A stretch of DNA of 64,000 nucleotides. Source: JAJECS01 sp965262745. Its GTDB lineage: Bacteria > Chloroflexota > UBA11872. Made by a program: the position numbers and the translations under genes. Location of the stretch: NCBI GenBank assembly GCA_965262745.1, contig OZ253558.1:2976001-3040000 (forward strand). Reading direction: 5' to 3'. This document shows positions 26,463 to 35,076 of this stretch, piece after piece (the stretch's first letter is position 1; every line of letters starts with the position of its first letter). A model generated the notes under the pieces. It searched no databases. It saw nothing but the letters and a program-made list of their open reading frames with translations, and was not told the DNA's origin.

Positions 26463-27857
26463 TTACATCCGAAGTTCCAACCGTGCCTGAAGCAGACGTT
26501 CGGGTACATCGTTATCGCGCATGAACTCCACCAGCAGCCGATGCATCTCCTGTGCTTTATCCAAGTGATTCTCGATCACATTGTCAAGTTGTTGGGGATC
26601 GGATGCCAGATTGTAGAGCTGAGACACTCCTGGGTCAGGGCTGTATAGCAGGCTCCAATGTCCCGCAGTGACGGTTGTCACCGGAGGGTCTTTGAGATCA
26701 CGGAGGAAGTTGTCTACTGATTGGACCGCGTCGCCCGGATTGGCGAATGGGATGCTGCTGACCACGTAGTCGCGTCCTGATCGTGTGGCGTCGCTCAGGG
26801 CAGGCGCCAGTGAGCGGCCCTGAACGAAGTCCGGGATGGCCACACCCAGCAGGTCGAGCACTGTAGGCATCACATCGATTGCGGAACTCAAGCCGCTGTG
26901 TACCCCGGGAGACACCCCAGGGGCACGGATCAGGAGAGGCAAATGAACCAACTCCTCGAAGAGCGGAGAGTAGCTCCACTGCGAACCCATTTCGTCATAT
27001 GGCCGGAGCGTTCCATCCGGGTACTTGTCTGAGCTCATCTTGCCGAAGAGGCCCCCATGCTCTCCGAAGTAGAAGCCGTGGTCTGAGGTGAAAATGACAG
27101 CCGTCTTGTCCGCAATCCCCATATTCTCTACAGACCTCAGAAGATGGCCCACCCAGGTGTCCACCATCGTGATCTCACCGCAGTAAGTGGCGTGCCCTTT
27201 ACGCATCTGCGCCTCTGTGTAGCCTGGCATATCATGCCAGTTGCCGTAGAGCGGGAGCACGAGCTCGCCGTCGTACTCAGGCATGTAGAGCTCTGTGTAG
27301 TAGGATGGGGCATCCCATGGTTCGTGGGGATCCCATGTGTCCACATATAGAAAGAAAGCCTCTTTGTAGTGGCGCTCCAGCCACTGCATGGCAGTCATAA
27401 ATGTCTTCGGCGCATTCCTGTCCGATTCATAGTGCCACCTATCCCTGACATCCAATGCCTCATTGTGATAGCCGGGATCCGGGATCAACGACCATAGGGT
27501 GTCCTGTCCGGTGTTCATGAAGAATGTCTGGAAGCCTCGGTCGTAGTTCATTCCATCCCTGAGGTAGTATGGCGTGTCCACTGAAGCCGACGTGTGAAAG
27601 CCATGTTTGGCTAGTATCTCCGCAAGAGTGGTCATGCCCGCGGGAAGTGGCTCCCAACCCATGAAGGACATCGTCCATCGCCCTGTGTGATGGTCCGCCC
27701 GTGAGGGCATGGTCGGGAATCCGGCGGAGTAGTGAGCGTCGAACCTAACCGACGCGGCTGCCAACGCATCCAGGGAGGGTGTGCGTATGTAGGGATTACC
27801 ATATGCGCCAACGTGATCCTTGCGAAAGCTGTCGGAAACTATCCAAATGACATTCAT
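26463..27857 (-). CDS. Sulfatase-like hydrolase with Thr in place of the Cys/Ser nucleophile
   Basis: The 464-residue enzyme belongs to the alkaline phosphatase/arylsulfatase superfamily, without a signal peptide. ATG 27857 is preferred; GTG 27866 would add three residues. Metal-site motifs are visible: VSDSFRKDHVGAYG at the N terminus and TSDHGFYFGEHG in the middle. The sulfatase signature C/S-x-P-S-R-x3-(L/T)-T-G-R appears as T-M-P-S-R-A-D-H-H-T-G-R, so the residue normally converted to formylglycine is Thr49. A Thr nucleophile is used by other superfamily members (phosphodiesterases and phosphomutase relatives), so the substrate may be a phosphate ester or phosphonate. GC content and codon use are lower than in flanking DNA, which fits transfer as part of the island. 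Confidence 0.9.
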   Translation of the reverse strand: MNVIWIVSDSFRKDHVGAYGNPYIRTPSLDALAAASVRFDAHYSAGFPTMPSRADHHTGRWTMSFMGWEPLPAGMTTLAEILAKHGFHTSASVDTPYYLRDGMNYDRGFQTFFMNTGQDTLWSLIPDPGYHNEALDVRDRWHYESDRNAPKTFMTAMQWLERHYKEAFFLYVDTWDPHEPWDAPSYYTELYMPEYDGELVLPLYGNWHDMPGYTEAQMRKGHATYCGEITMVDTWVGHLLRSVENMGIADKTAVIFTSDHGFYFGEHGGLFGKMSSDKYPDGTLRPYDEMGSQWSYSPLFEELVHLPLLIRAPGVSPGVHSGLSSAIDVMPTVLDLLGVAIPDFVQGRSLAPALSDATRSGRDYVVSSIPFANPGDAVQSVDNFLRDLKDPPVTTVTAGHWSLLYSPDPGVSQLYNLASDPQQLDNVIENHLDKAQEMHRLLVEFMRDNDVPERLLQARLELRM

Positions 27858-27908
27858 ACCAGTCACTTTCGTAGTTAGTTTGTTCCGGTAAGTGTATCAC
27901 CGAGCAGG

Positions 27909-28568
27909 CTACGGATTGACTTCCGCCAGGCGAAGGCCGTCATTGGGGGGATCGGACCGTCCACTACTTCGTCCTGTTCGTTCCCCTACTGTGACGGCTT
28001 CGCTACCGCCCATGCCCTGTGCCCAGCCGGAAAACGGCGAGAAGAAATTGTCGCTGAGTGGGAGACCTCCGACTCGTGTCAGACGGGCAAGGTCGGAAAG
28101 CATTTTCGGGTACTCCGACCAGCCGCCATCCAGGAAGACGACGTCGTAGGGCTCGCGGAGCGTCGGCAGGACGTCGAGCGCCTGACCTCTGAGGACCGTA
28201 AGTCGGTCGGAAAGGCCGCGGGACGCCAGCTCAGCGTCGGCCAAGTCGGCATGCTCCTTGACGCTCTCGATGGTGTCTACCTGGATGTTCGGTCCTCCTG
28301 CTTCGGCCATGAGCGCCGACGTGTAGCCGAGTCCGCAGCCGACCTCGAGGAATCGGCGGACTCCGAAGGTGGCCACGAGGAAGGGCCAGAGCGGGCCAAG
28401 TCCGGGCGAATTGGGGTAGACGGTGCAGTCACCACTCTCGGACCCGTCGGGGCCAACGTCGTTGTGCTCCAGCCGGTGCTCGACAGACCTCCGATTCAGG
28501 TCAAGATGGAGGTCGAGCCGCGCGCCGTAGATGTCTCGCAGGATGGCGGATGTGTCGATCTCGGTCAT
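27909..28568 (-). CDS. Class I SAM-dependent (O-)methyltransferase
   Basis: The 219-residue enzyme starts at ATG 28568 behind AGAAAGGAGCGG. The Rossmann fold is clear: FLEVGCGLGYTSALMAEAGG (motif I), DTIESVKEH (acidic residue for the SAM ribose), and YDVVFLDGGWSEYPKML, which resembles the O-methyltransferase family 3 active site. The C terminus is low complexity. It lies 51 bp upstream of the sulfatase-like gene in the same direction, so the two probably form one operon between repeats A and B. Confidence 0.85.
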   Translation of the reverse strand: MTEIDTSAILRDIYGARLDLHLDLNRRSVEHRLEHNDVGPDGSESGDCTVYPNSPGLGPLWPFLVATFGVRRFLEVGCGLGYTSALMAEAGGPNIQVDTIESVKEHADLADAELASRGLSDRLTVLRGQALDVLPTLREPYDVVFLDGGWSEYPKMLSDLARLTRVGGLPLSDNFFSPFSGWAQGMGGSEAVTVGERTGRSSGRSDPPNDGLRLAEVNP

Positions 28569-28606
28569 TTCCGCTCCTTTCTACCGGAAGTGGGGGGGGA
28601 TCGCCG

Positions 28607-28651
28607 GGTGGGCCTAGTGAGACTGAATGGCGAACTTCCCGCTGGGAGATC
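28607..28651. repeat. 45-bp tRNA-Lys/att-like repeat, copy B
   Basis: The copy reads GGTGGGCCTAGTGAGACTG and then AATGGCGAACTTCCCGCTGG, ending GAGATC. It aligns with copy A over all 45 positions without gaps. It separates the methyltransferase-sulfatase pair from the GMC oxidoreductase gene. Confidence 0.8.
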
Positions 28652-28824
28652 CACCTGCCAAAGGACGGCTCTGTGGATGCCGAGGTGGTGCGGGTGCCAT
28701 TCGTCGACCCGACCAAGGAGTGTCCTAAGACAGAATTGTGAAGCCGCTCGACCTCTGGAGTTCCACTGCCAGGCGCCCCCAGGGCATCGGCAGTTGCGAA
28801 CACGCCGGGCGCCCCTGCGCCAGG

Positions 28825-30375
28825 TTAACTTCCTTTGATGAAGTCAGCTGCGCGTTCCGCCATGGCAATTACCGTAAGGTTGAGATTAGCCCGGACCGTG
28901 TCAGGCATGATCGAGGCATCGACGACGCGCAGTCCGTCGACGCCGTAGACCCTCCCGTACTGGTCCACCACGGCCAACGGGTCATTCGAAGGACCCATTT
29001 TGCAAGTGCTCGATACGTGGTGTGCGGTGATCACCTCCCGCTTCATCCAGGAATCCAGGGCATCATCGTTGGACAGGATGTCGTCCGGTGGTGCGAGCCG
29101 CTCCTCGACTATCTGATCGAAGGCCTCATGCTTGAACAGGTCGGCACACACCCTGATACCTTCACGGAGCCGCGACCTATCGATGGGATCGTCCAGAAGG
29201 TTGAAGTCGAGATAGGGAGGTTGCCCAGGGTCGCCGGATTGGATGCGCAGCTCGCCCTGGCTGAAGGCCAGGTAAAGGCACAAGCTTACGCCTACCCCTA
29301 CCGGGTTCCTATGATCCAACCCCCTCATGGGCTTTGCCGCCGAGTAGTTGCCCATGTAGATGACCAAATCGTTCTTGAAGGGCGAACCCGAGGCCGTAAA
29401 CCGCAGGGTGACGGTGCCAGTCGCGACCTGGTCGATGTTTAATGGGAACCCTTCACGCGTACGCCAGGACATTGGCACATCCGGGTGATCGCGAAGATTG
29501 CGCCCGACTCCAGGGAGATCCTGTACAACGGGTATGTCCAACTGCCGCAATTGGTCCCCGGGCCCAATACCCGACAGAGCCAGGATATGCGGCGTACATA
29601 TGGCACCGGCACAGAGGATTACCTCCTCGCCATAGACGGAAAACTCCTCATGACCGCTGATGACCCGCAGTCCTACCGCTCTATGGCCTTCGAAGATGAT
29701 CCCGAGGACAAGGCAGTGGGGTCTGATGGTCAAACCCTTTCGATTGCGCGCTGGGTCGAGGTAGCCCATTGCCGCACTCACGCGCACGCGGCCGGTGATG
29801 TTGAAGGCAAGGGGCCCGACGCCCGTGGAGTTGGGCTGATTGTGGTCCGGGCAATCGGGAAACCCGGCGTCTCGACATGCCCGGTAGAAGGCGCGTTGTT
29901 GGGGGCCCCATTCGTCGGGCTGATGCCTGCGGCAGCTTATGGGGCCATCCGAACCGTGGAATTCATTTGGGAAGTCCTGGTCCGCTTCCAGCTTTCGCAG
30001 GTAGGGGAATATCTTTTCGAACCGCCATTCGGAGTTCCCCCACTCCGCCCATCGGTCGAAGTCCTCCGGCATTCCACGAAGAAACTGAGCGTCGTTGATA
30101 GCGCTCGATCCGCCCGTGACCTTTCCACGAGGGACATCTATCCGGGCCTGGTCCGTGGCTCTGGCGCGAAAATTCCATATGTGTCCGCTATCCCAGATTG
30201 CTTTCCCGGTCCCGTAGGCGTACTTCACCGAATCGGGCATCCGCTCCAACGCGGGATAGTCCCCTCCTGCCTCAAGAAGCAGAACCGACCGGTGACGGTC
30301 TTCCGATAGACGGGCCGCCAAGACCGCACCTGCTGATCCTGCTCCGACGACAATGTGGTCGTATTTCCTATTCAT
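28825..30375 (-). CDS. GMC family FAD-dependent oxidoreductase (choline-dehydrogenase-like)
   Basis: The 516-residue flavoenzyme has its start at ATG 30375, because the FAD fold begins at once with YDHIVVGAGSAGAVLAARLS. GMC signature 1 follows in a VTGGSSAINDAQFLRGMPED stretch, signature 2 in GAICTPHILALSGIGP, and the catalytic His pair region is ITAHHVSSTCKMG (about residue 452). Family members oxidise primary alcohols, choline or sugars. No Sec/Tat signal is seen. It is the only gene between repeats B and C, and has lower GC than the surrounding chromosome. Confidence 0.92.
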   Translation of the reverse strand: MNRKYDHIVVGAGSAGAVLAARLSEDRHRSVLLLEAGGDYPALERMPDSVKYAYGTGKAIWDSGHIWNFRARATDQARIDVPRGKVTGGSSAINDAQFLRGMPEDFDRWAEWGNSEWRFEKIFPYLRKLEADQDFPNEFHGSDGPISCRRHQPDEWGPQQRAFYRACRDAGFPDCPDHNQPNSTGVGPLAFNITGRVRVSAAMGYLDPARNRKGLTIRPHCLVLGIIFEGHRAVGLRVISGHEEFSVYGEEVILCAGAICTPHILALSGIGPGDQLRQLDIPVVQDLPGVGRNLRDHPDVPMSWRTREGFPLNIDQVATGTVTLRFTASGSPFKNDLVIYMGNYSAAKPMRGLDHRNPVGVGVSLCLYLAFSQGELRIQSGDPGQPPYLDFNLLDDPIDRSRLREGIRVCADLFKHEAFDQIVEERLAPPDDILSNDDALDSWMKREVITAHHVSSTCKMGPSNDPLAVVDQYGRVYGVDGLRVVDASIMPDTVRANLNLTVIAMAERAADFIKGS

Positions 30376-30426
30376 ACTGCTTAGCTGTCGCGATAGAGCA
30401 TCCCGTTCGGTCGGGGTGGTCCTCAA

Positions 30427-31037
30427 TAGAGGTCAGTATCACAATGGCTCACAGGTCGCATCGACTCAGGATGTGCCTTCCTCATGAAGCTTGGCCCCGC
30501 TCTGCACCACGAGCCCTGCGGTAGCCGTAGGGCACCCCGCTGGCGACGCAGGAGGCGTTTCGCTGAGTCCCCTCGCATACCCAGCATGACTCCTCAGCGA
30601 ACCGTATCACGGACGGTGCAGACCCCCGACTCGTCGGGCGTCCCAGGTTCGTTCAGCACTAGAACGGGCTCCAGGACCGAGGGCACCAGGCCTGCATGAT
30701 GGAGAGGATGAGCACGCGCGAGCGCACGTTCCGACTGCACCGAGATACGGATCGAGAGATACCGGAACATGCCGTGCACCCCGGCTACCGGCGCCAGTCA
30801 CGACGTGATCGACCGAAAGTGGAGATGTGGAACGCTCTACCGTCTCGCTCCGACCAACTCCGCCCCGCGCTGCATATCCAGGGTCAGTGCCCACTCGAAC
30901 AGTGAGGCGGGTGCGGGCCGAGGCTTCCGACAGCGTCCCTTAGGCTTCACCATCTCCCAGGCCATGAACTCCGCCCAAAGAGGCAGTCGCCGCAGCGGTC
31001 GAGGAGTTGTGCATACCGGACGCCTTGGCCGACACAT
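30427..31037. other. Gap with gene fragments, no intact gene
   Basis: The 611 bp between the GMC gene and repeat C hold no intact gene. On the minus strand at about 30837-30965 there is a coding-like C terminus, MAWEMVKPKGRCRKPRP followed by A-S-L-F-E-W-A-L, with no clear start. It may be the tail of a mobile-element gene, but I cannot name the family. The rest looks non-coding. Confidence 0.3.
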
Positions 31038-31114
31038 GGTGGGCTAAGGCGTACTGATTTGCGAACTTTTCGGTGGGAGGTTCGTATCTAAGGAGGCGGT
31101 CAGGCGACTCCGGA
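31038..31114. repeat. 45-bp tRNA-Lys/att-like repeat, copy C, with extended right part
   Basis: Copy C reads GGTGGGCTAAGGC, then GTACTGATTTGCGAAC (31051-31066), then TTTTCGGTGGGAGGTT. The core GTACTGATTTGCGAAC returns in inverted orientation at 34096-34111 with 15 of 16 matches, at the far end of the purC-recombinase module. The right extension to 31114 (ending GGTCAGGCGACTCCGGA) matches 35592-35634 at about 30 of 43 positions. It is interpreted as the left attachment junction of an integrated element. Confidence 0.75.
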
Positions 31115-31212
31115 AAGCGCCTCACGAGCTTCCGATCCGCCAGGGTTGGAGGCTCAACCATTCTATGACTCTCGTTTTCTAAGACCTATCGCTTTTAGCA
31201 GGCGCGGGCTTT

Positions 31213-31871
31213 TCAGGGTCGCCTGGCTAAACTTGTTAAGCCCTTTATAGTAGATGGCAATTCCCTAAACGTAGCGACCTTGGCAGTTGCTTTGGACAAA
31301 TCGTGAGATGCAGTGAACTCGTTTGCAACCACGATGCAGTCAATGCCCGCCGCTATTGCAGAATTCAACCCTCTCGCCGAGTCTTCTATAACCACAGTTT
31401 CAGCGGCAGCAGCACCAAAGCGTTGGAGTCCTTTCAAATAGGGCTCGGGATGTGGTTAGCACGCTCGTAATCCTCCCGAGTCAAATAGAATTCCATATGA
31501 TCCAGGATGGATCGCTTTTCGTGTATTAGGGCGAAATCATGCGGTTTGGAGGTAGTAATTATGCCCATCCTGTACTCGCAGGCGAGCACGTCCAGCGTTT
31601 CCAAGACACCCTCGATGTCGATGTCTTCTGTTCTTAGATATTCCTGATAATAGACATTACGGACCTCACGCTGCCTGCTGATGGTCCGTTCATCAATACC
31701 TGCCGCTATGGCTTGGGCCCAGGTGGCCAATCCTTGGGTCATGTCTTGGAGGTATTGATCTCTATCTAAGGTAAATCCAATGTCAGCCAGGGCGCGCTCT
31801 CCGGCTTTGTAATACCAGAATTCGGTATCCACCAGAACACTATCATGGTCAAAGAGAATGTATTTTGTCAC
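31213..31871 (-). pseudogene. HAD-IA hydrolase with a -1 frameshift
   Basis: The first part (31871 to about 31455) encodes FDHDSVLVDTE (motif I nucleophile), a helical cap and ITTSKP (motif II). Near 31455 the frame breaks: the expected K-P-H-P-E-P-Y-L-K continues only in the next frame, which then runs GLQRFGAAAAETVVIEDSAR (motifs III/IV) to the stop at 31213. Loss of one base in an AAA/AAG codon explains it. Together the parts make about 219 residues, a normal beta-phosphoglucomutase-like length. It may be a recent pseudogene or a sequencing/assembly error. It lies in the low-GC island downstream of purC. Confidence 0.8.
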
Positions 31872-31920
31872 TTTTGTGCTCGATTCAATTTCGGCTTAAC
31901 GATCAAGCCAACTTGACGAG

Positions 31921-31988
31921 CTCCGGCGACGAATCGTCGGAGAAGAGTTAACGGTGTTTGCGATGCGAAGCAAAAACTTCAAAACACC
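31921..31988 (-). terminator. Two hairpins between purC and the HAD gene
   Basis: CTCCGGCGA (31921-31929) and TCGTCGGAG (31934-31942) pair with one G-T wobble around a 4-nt loop. Close by, GGTGTTT (31953-31959) and AAAACACC (31981-31988) can pair around an inner GAAG/CTTC stem. They lie about 120-190 bp downstream of the purC stop, so either could end purC transcription. Confidence 0.35.
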
Positions 31989-32108
31989 TTCGCTGGCTCA
32001 GTCAGGTTGAGCTCCTGGTCAGCCTGCACTTCATGCTGATTGGATAGGGCTTTCCGTCAATTGAAGTGGATGCAGAGTCACCTTGGCCCTATTGCCCTCC
32101 GTAAACCT

Positions 32109-33101
32109 TCATGCGATTCCTTCAAGGTTGCTTTCCAAACGTGTCTCGATCGGTTGGTCGGCCTCTGGAAACTCGAAAGAGCGACCGGTGATCGTCTCGT
32201 AAAGGTAGATGTAGCGTCTTGAGAGCTCGATTACAAGGTCGTCCGGTGCTGGTGGCAGGACGTCATCCTCGTAGGGGTTGCAGTTCTCCGTGAACCAGAG
32301 CCGGAGGAATTCTTTGTCGACGTTGTCGGGTTCCTGTCCCTCCCGCATGCGCTGTTGATAAGAGTCGGCGATCCAGTAGCGACTGGAGTCAGGGGTGTGG
32401 ATCTCGTCGATCAGAAGGATCTCACCGTTCTCGTCACGGCCCATCTCATATTTGGTATCGACGAGAACCAGGCCATGTTCGGCTGCCTTGGCTTGACCGA
32501 AAGCGAAAAGTTCCTGCGCGATGCGGCTACATTGTTCCCAATCATCGGCCGTCATCCAGTTCTCGGACACGATCTCGTCAGGGCTGATCGGACGGTCGTG
32601 ATCCTCCGCCTTGATGGTCGGTGTGAGGTAATTCGTCGGGAGCTTCTGGTTTTTCATTAAGCCGTCGGGCAAATCGATGCCACAGTAGTGACGCTGACCA
32701 CTCTGGTAGACGGTCCAGAGGGAGGTGCTCGTGGTTCCGGTGATGTATCCACGCACCACGAACTCAATCGGGAAGACGGTACAGTGTTTGGCAATCGTGA
32801 CCTTTGGATCGGGGATGGATAAAACATGATTTGGCACAATATGGCGGGTCTGTTCAAACCACCATGCGCTCGTCATGTTGAGAACCTGCCCTTTGAAGGG
32901 GACAGCGGCTAGCACCCGGTCAAAGGCACTCTGTCGGTCGGTGGTGATGAGTACCATACGATCCCCAAGATCGTATCGATCCCGTACTTTGCCAATGAAC
33001 TTCTCACCTTGAGAAATATTCGTCTCAATGAGGCAGTTTCCGAGTTCTTGTCGTATTCGATCCGTATAGCCTTCTGGGGTGTAAATAGCGTTCTCTATCA
33101 A
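32109..33101 (-). CDS. purC: Phosphoribosylaminoimidazole-succinocarboxamide synthase
   Basis: The 330-residue SAICAR synthase catalyses the ATP-dependent joining of CAIR and aspartate in purine synthesis. Family motifs are clear: KVRDRYDLGDRMVLITTDRQ, FPIEFVVRGYITGTTS, LVDTKYEMGRDENGEILLIDE and IHTPDSSRYW. The length fits the longer group of SAICAR synthases. The start is TTG 33101, about 8 bp behind TTGAGGAGA; no better ATG is near. It is strikingly AT-richer than the rest of the window and lies in the recombinase module with no other pur genes, which points to horizontal transfer. Confidence 0.95.
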   Translation of the reverse strand: MIENAIYTPEGYTDRIRQELGNCLIETNISQGEKFIGKVRDRYDLGDRMVLITTDRQSAFDRVLAAVPFKGQVLNMTSAWWFEQTRHIVPNHVLSIPDPKVTIAKHCTVFPIEFVVRGYITGTTSTSLWTVYQSGQRHYCGIDLPDGLMKNQKLPTNYLTPTIKAEDHDRPISPDEIVSENWMTADDWEQCSRIAQELFAFGQAKAAEHGLVLVDTKYEMGRDENGEILLIDEIHTPDSSRYWIADSYQQRMREGQEPDNVDKEFLRLWFTENCNPYEDDVLPPAPDDLVIELSRRYIYLYETITGRSFEFPEADQPIETRLESNLEGIA

Positions 33102-33243
33102 CTATGGTCTCCTCAAGGTTAAAGTCCTATACGAGATGGCCCTATTTCACCAATAGCGGGCACGAGGACAGCGCAATTCCATTATCATTGTTGCGCCCTG
33201 CGGAGGCAACCATCGCAGCGAAATCTTCCGGCATCTAGCTTGA

Positions 33244-34115
33244 CCTGCGTACACGAGAGTCGTGGTTTGGGGAATCACCGCCAAAGATGGTCAGCCGCCG
33301 GTGCGGGTCGAGGACGCCCACCCCGGCATCATCAGCAAGCGGGAGTACCAGCGGCTGAAGAAGCTGCGCGGCTCCCGCGCCCCGAGGAAGGTGAACCCCA
33401 GGCGGGCGTCCAGCCCCTACCTGCTCAGCGGCATTCTCAGGTGAGAGAGCTGTGGCCGGGCCATGTCCGCCTCCGAGGCCAAGAGTGGTAAGTACACCTA
33501 CTACATCTGCCAGTCCCTGATGGAGAGGGACAGCGGCGCCAGCAAGACCCCCAGGCTCAACGCCAAGAAGATCGAGAACACCATCGTCGATGAGCTTCGC
33601 GCCAACGTCCTCACCGAGTCCAACATCAGAGACTTGGTAATGCTCCTCGACGAGGAGATGGACGGAGCGGCCCGGGAGGAACGTCAGAAGCTGGAGAGCA
33701 TCGAGGCGGAGCTTGAGGAGGTGAAGAAGCAGCTGGGCCGAGTCTGGCAATTCATATCGAAGCGCGACAGCATCGACGTGGCCGCTGCCTCGGATCACAT
33801 CGTGGCACTGCGGGAGCGCAAGGAGAGTCTGGAGAGCGCCCCAGACGAGGCAAGGGCAGTGCTGGCGGAGCGGCGGCAGTACCTCGATAGCGCCGACACC
33901 ATCGCCGCCTTCGTTGAGGAGATGAGCGAATTCCTCACGACCAGCGAGCTGACTGAGACCAAGGCCTTCGTCCACTCCTTCGTCAAGGAGATTCGGGTGA
34001 AGCCCGGAAGAGCCGCCATCATCTACTCGATGCCTACTCCTGATGACAGCCAGTTAGGGGGAGCGGACTCCGCTGAAATCGCCATCAATGGCGGAGTTCG
34101 CAAATCGGTACGTCA
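33244..34115 (+). pseudogene. Large serine recombinase remnant (no catalytic domain, in-frame TGA)
   Basis: The frame opens at 33244 with V-V-W-G, then RVEDAHPGIISKREYQRLKK and SSPYLLSGILR, the recombinase domain of large serine recombinases. A TGA at 33442-33444 replaces the first zinc-ribbon Cys (R-x-E-S-C-G-R-A-M). After it, AKSGKYTYYICQSL and a long coiled coil (about 33660-33880) are typical. The N-terminal resolvase domain with the catalytic Ser is missing. The natural C terminus is near 34085; the frame then runs antisense into tRNA-Lys. It is non-functional as read. Confidence 0.85.
34096..34111. repeat. Inverted counterpart of the repeat-C core
   Basis: GTTCGCAAATCGGTAC here is the reverse complement of GTACTGATTTGCGAAC (31051-31066) except for one base. 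It lies between the recombinase C terminus and the CCA end of tRNA-Lys (34116), the expected place for the right junction of the integrated element. Confidence 0.7.
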
Positions 34116-34191
34116 TGGTGGGCCGGGTGGGACTCGAACCCACGACCCTCGGATCAAGAGTCCGCTGCTCTTCCGGCCGAGCTACCAGTCC
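34116..34191 (-). tRNA. tRNA-Lys (anticodon CTT)
   Basis: The minus strand gives a 76-nt cloverleaf: acceptor GGACTGG, D-arm GCTC...GAGC, anticodon arm with loop CTCTTGA (anticodon CTT), T-arm GTGGG-TTCGAGT-CCCAC, 3' strand CCGGCCC, discriminator A and encoded CCA. The acceptor stem has an A-C mismatch at pair 3-70, and the anticodon stem has a G-A at its outer pair that is also present in the second tRNA-Lys. The mismatch may reflect remodelling by nearby recombination. The recombinase remnant abuts its 3' end. Confidence 0.85.
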
Positions 34192-34324
34192 GCCCCGGGG
34201 TTACGCGGCAGCGAACGCCAGCGTCCGAGGCCGCGACCACCGAACGCATTCACGTTGGCCCTCCGCATTCGGCACCGTGCGCATTGGTGCGGCATTTGCG
34301 AGGTGGATCTGCGGGTCGACAACC

Positions 34325-34993
34325 CTATGGATCGGAAACCAGACTGGGTCGTGAGAGGTCATCGTTAACGATCACGACGTCGGCGAATCGCTCGGGCGTA
34401 GCTTCAGCAAGATAGAGACGCTGCCCGGGTTGATAACGGGTCTCATACCGCTCTCGGGCGGCGTTGCTGGAGCCGAACATCGATGCGTCGCGAGACACCA
34501 CGCGCTCGAGCGCGGTGGCGAACGAGGTCTTCAGAAAGACAGTGAAGTCCCATGCATGCACGAGCTCGGGCCGAAGCAAAAAGACGCCATCGAATATCAG
34601 AACAGCGTTTCCATCGGCGGTCTCGGCTTGTTGTGTAACCGGCTTGTCATCGCGATGGTCGAAAACCGCCGTTCGGTATCGACGGGTCCCGGCAGGTCCA
34701 AGCGGGCCAAGCAAGGCCGTCACCAGGGCAGCGTTGTCAAACGAGTCGCAGTAGTAGCCCTCCGCCGATTCTTCGCCCCGGCGATATCGCTCCGCTCGGG
34801 TCCTGTGAAACCCGTCAATCGAGGCGCGGATCACCGGACGTCCGAGCGACGCCAGCGGTTCGATCAGCTCGTCTGCCAATGAGGTCTTGCCGGCTCCATC
34901 GATGCCGTCGATGGCAACTCGAATCGGATGTTGGAGCTTGAGCGAGTGGATCCTGGCCGCCAGTTCGCGAATCACATCAGATCGGTCACTCAC
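34325..34993 (-). CDS. Uridine-kinase-like P-loop nucleoside kinase
   Basis: The product is a 222-residue cytosolic kinase. GTG 34993 follows GGAGGCGAAC and is preferred to the upstream start at 35035, because the family begins shortly before the strand IRVAIDGIDGAGKTSLADEL (Walker A, about residues 29-37). ASIDGFHRTRAERYRRG matches the D-x-F/Y-x-x base-binding region of uridine kinases, and VLIFDGVFLLRPEL is the Walker B strand with E/D. The C terminus ends with a LYLAEATPERFADVVIVND strand. It probably phosphorylates a nucleoside or pantothenate-like substrate. It sits between the two tRNA-Lys genes. Confidence 0.88.
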   Translation of the reverse strand: MSDRSDVIRELAARIHSLKLQHPIRVAIDGIDGAGKTSLADELIEPLASLGRPVIRASIDGFHRTRAERYRRGEESAEGYYCDSFDNAALVTALLGPLGPAGTRRYRTAVFDHRDDKPVTQQAETADGNAVLIFDGVFLLRPELVHAWDFTVFLKTSFATALERVVSRDASMFGSSNAARERYETRYQPGQRLYLAEATPERFADVVIVNDDLSRPSLVSDP

Positions 34994-35076
34994 TAGATGT
35001 TCGCCTCCGCAACAGAATCGGCACGCTCCATCCAACTGCTAGGCGCTGAGTATCGCCCAAACTGGTATGGATCGTC

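Larger units (their letters stand above)
31051..34111. mobile_element. Candidate 3.06-kb integrated element at tRNA-Lys(CTT)
   Basis: The proposed ends are the inverted 16-mers GTACTGATTTGCGAAC (31051-31066) and GTTCGCAAATCGGTAC (34096-34111). Outside them, GGTGGGCT (31038) and GGTGGGCC (34118, the tRNA-Lys 3' end in antisense) form a short direct repeat. Inside are a frameshifted HAD gene, purC and a broken serine recombinase that reads toward the tRNA. A recombinase directly abutting a tRNA 3' end is classic for integrative elements. The recombinase lacks its catalytic domain, so the element is now immobile on its own. Confidence 0.55.

Noticed and set aside
33442..33444. In-frame TGA at a zinc-ribbon Cys of the recombinase as a second selenocysteine codon
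   Set aside because: The gene already lacks its catalytic domain, no suitable hairpin with an early G loop lies 16-37 nt downstream, and selenocysteine is not known in recombinase zinc ribbons. A nonsense change in a dead gene is simpler.
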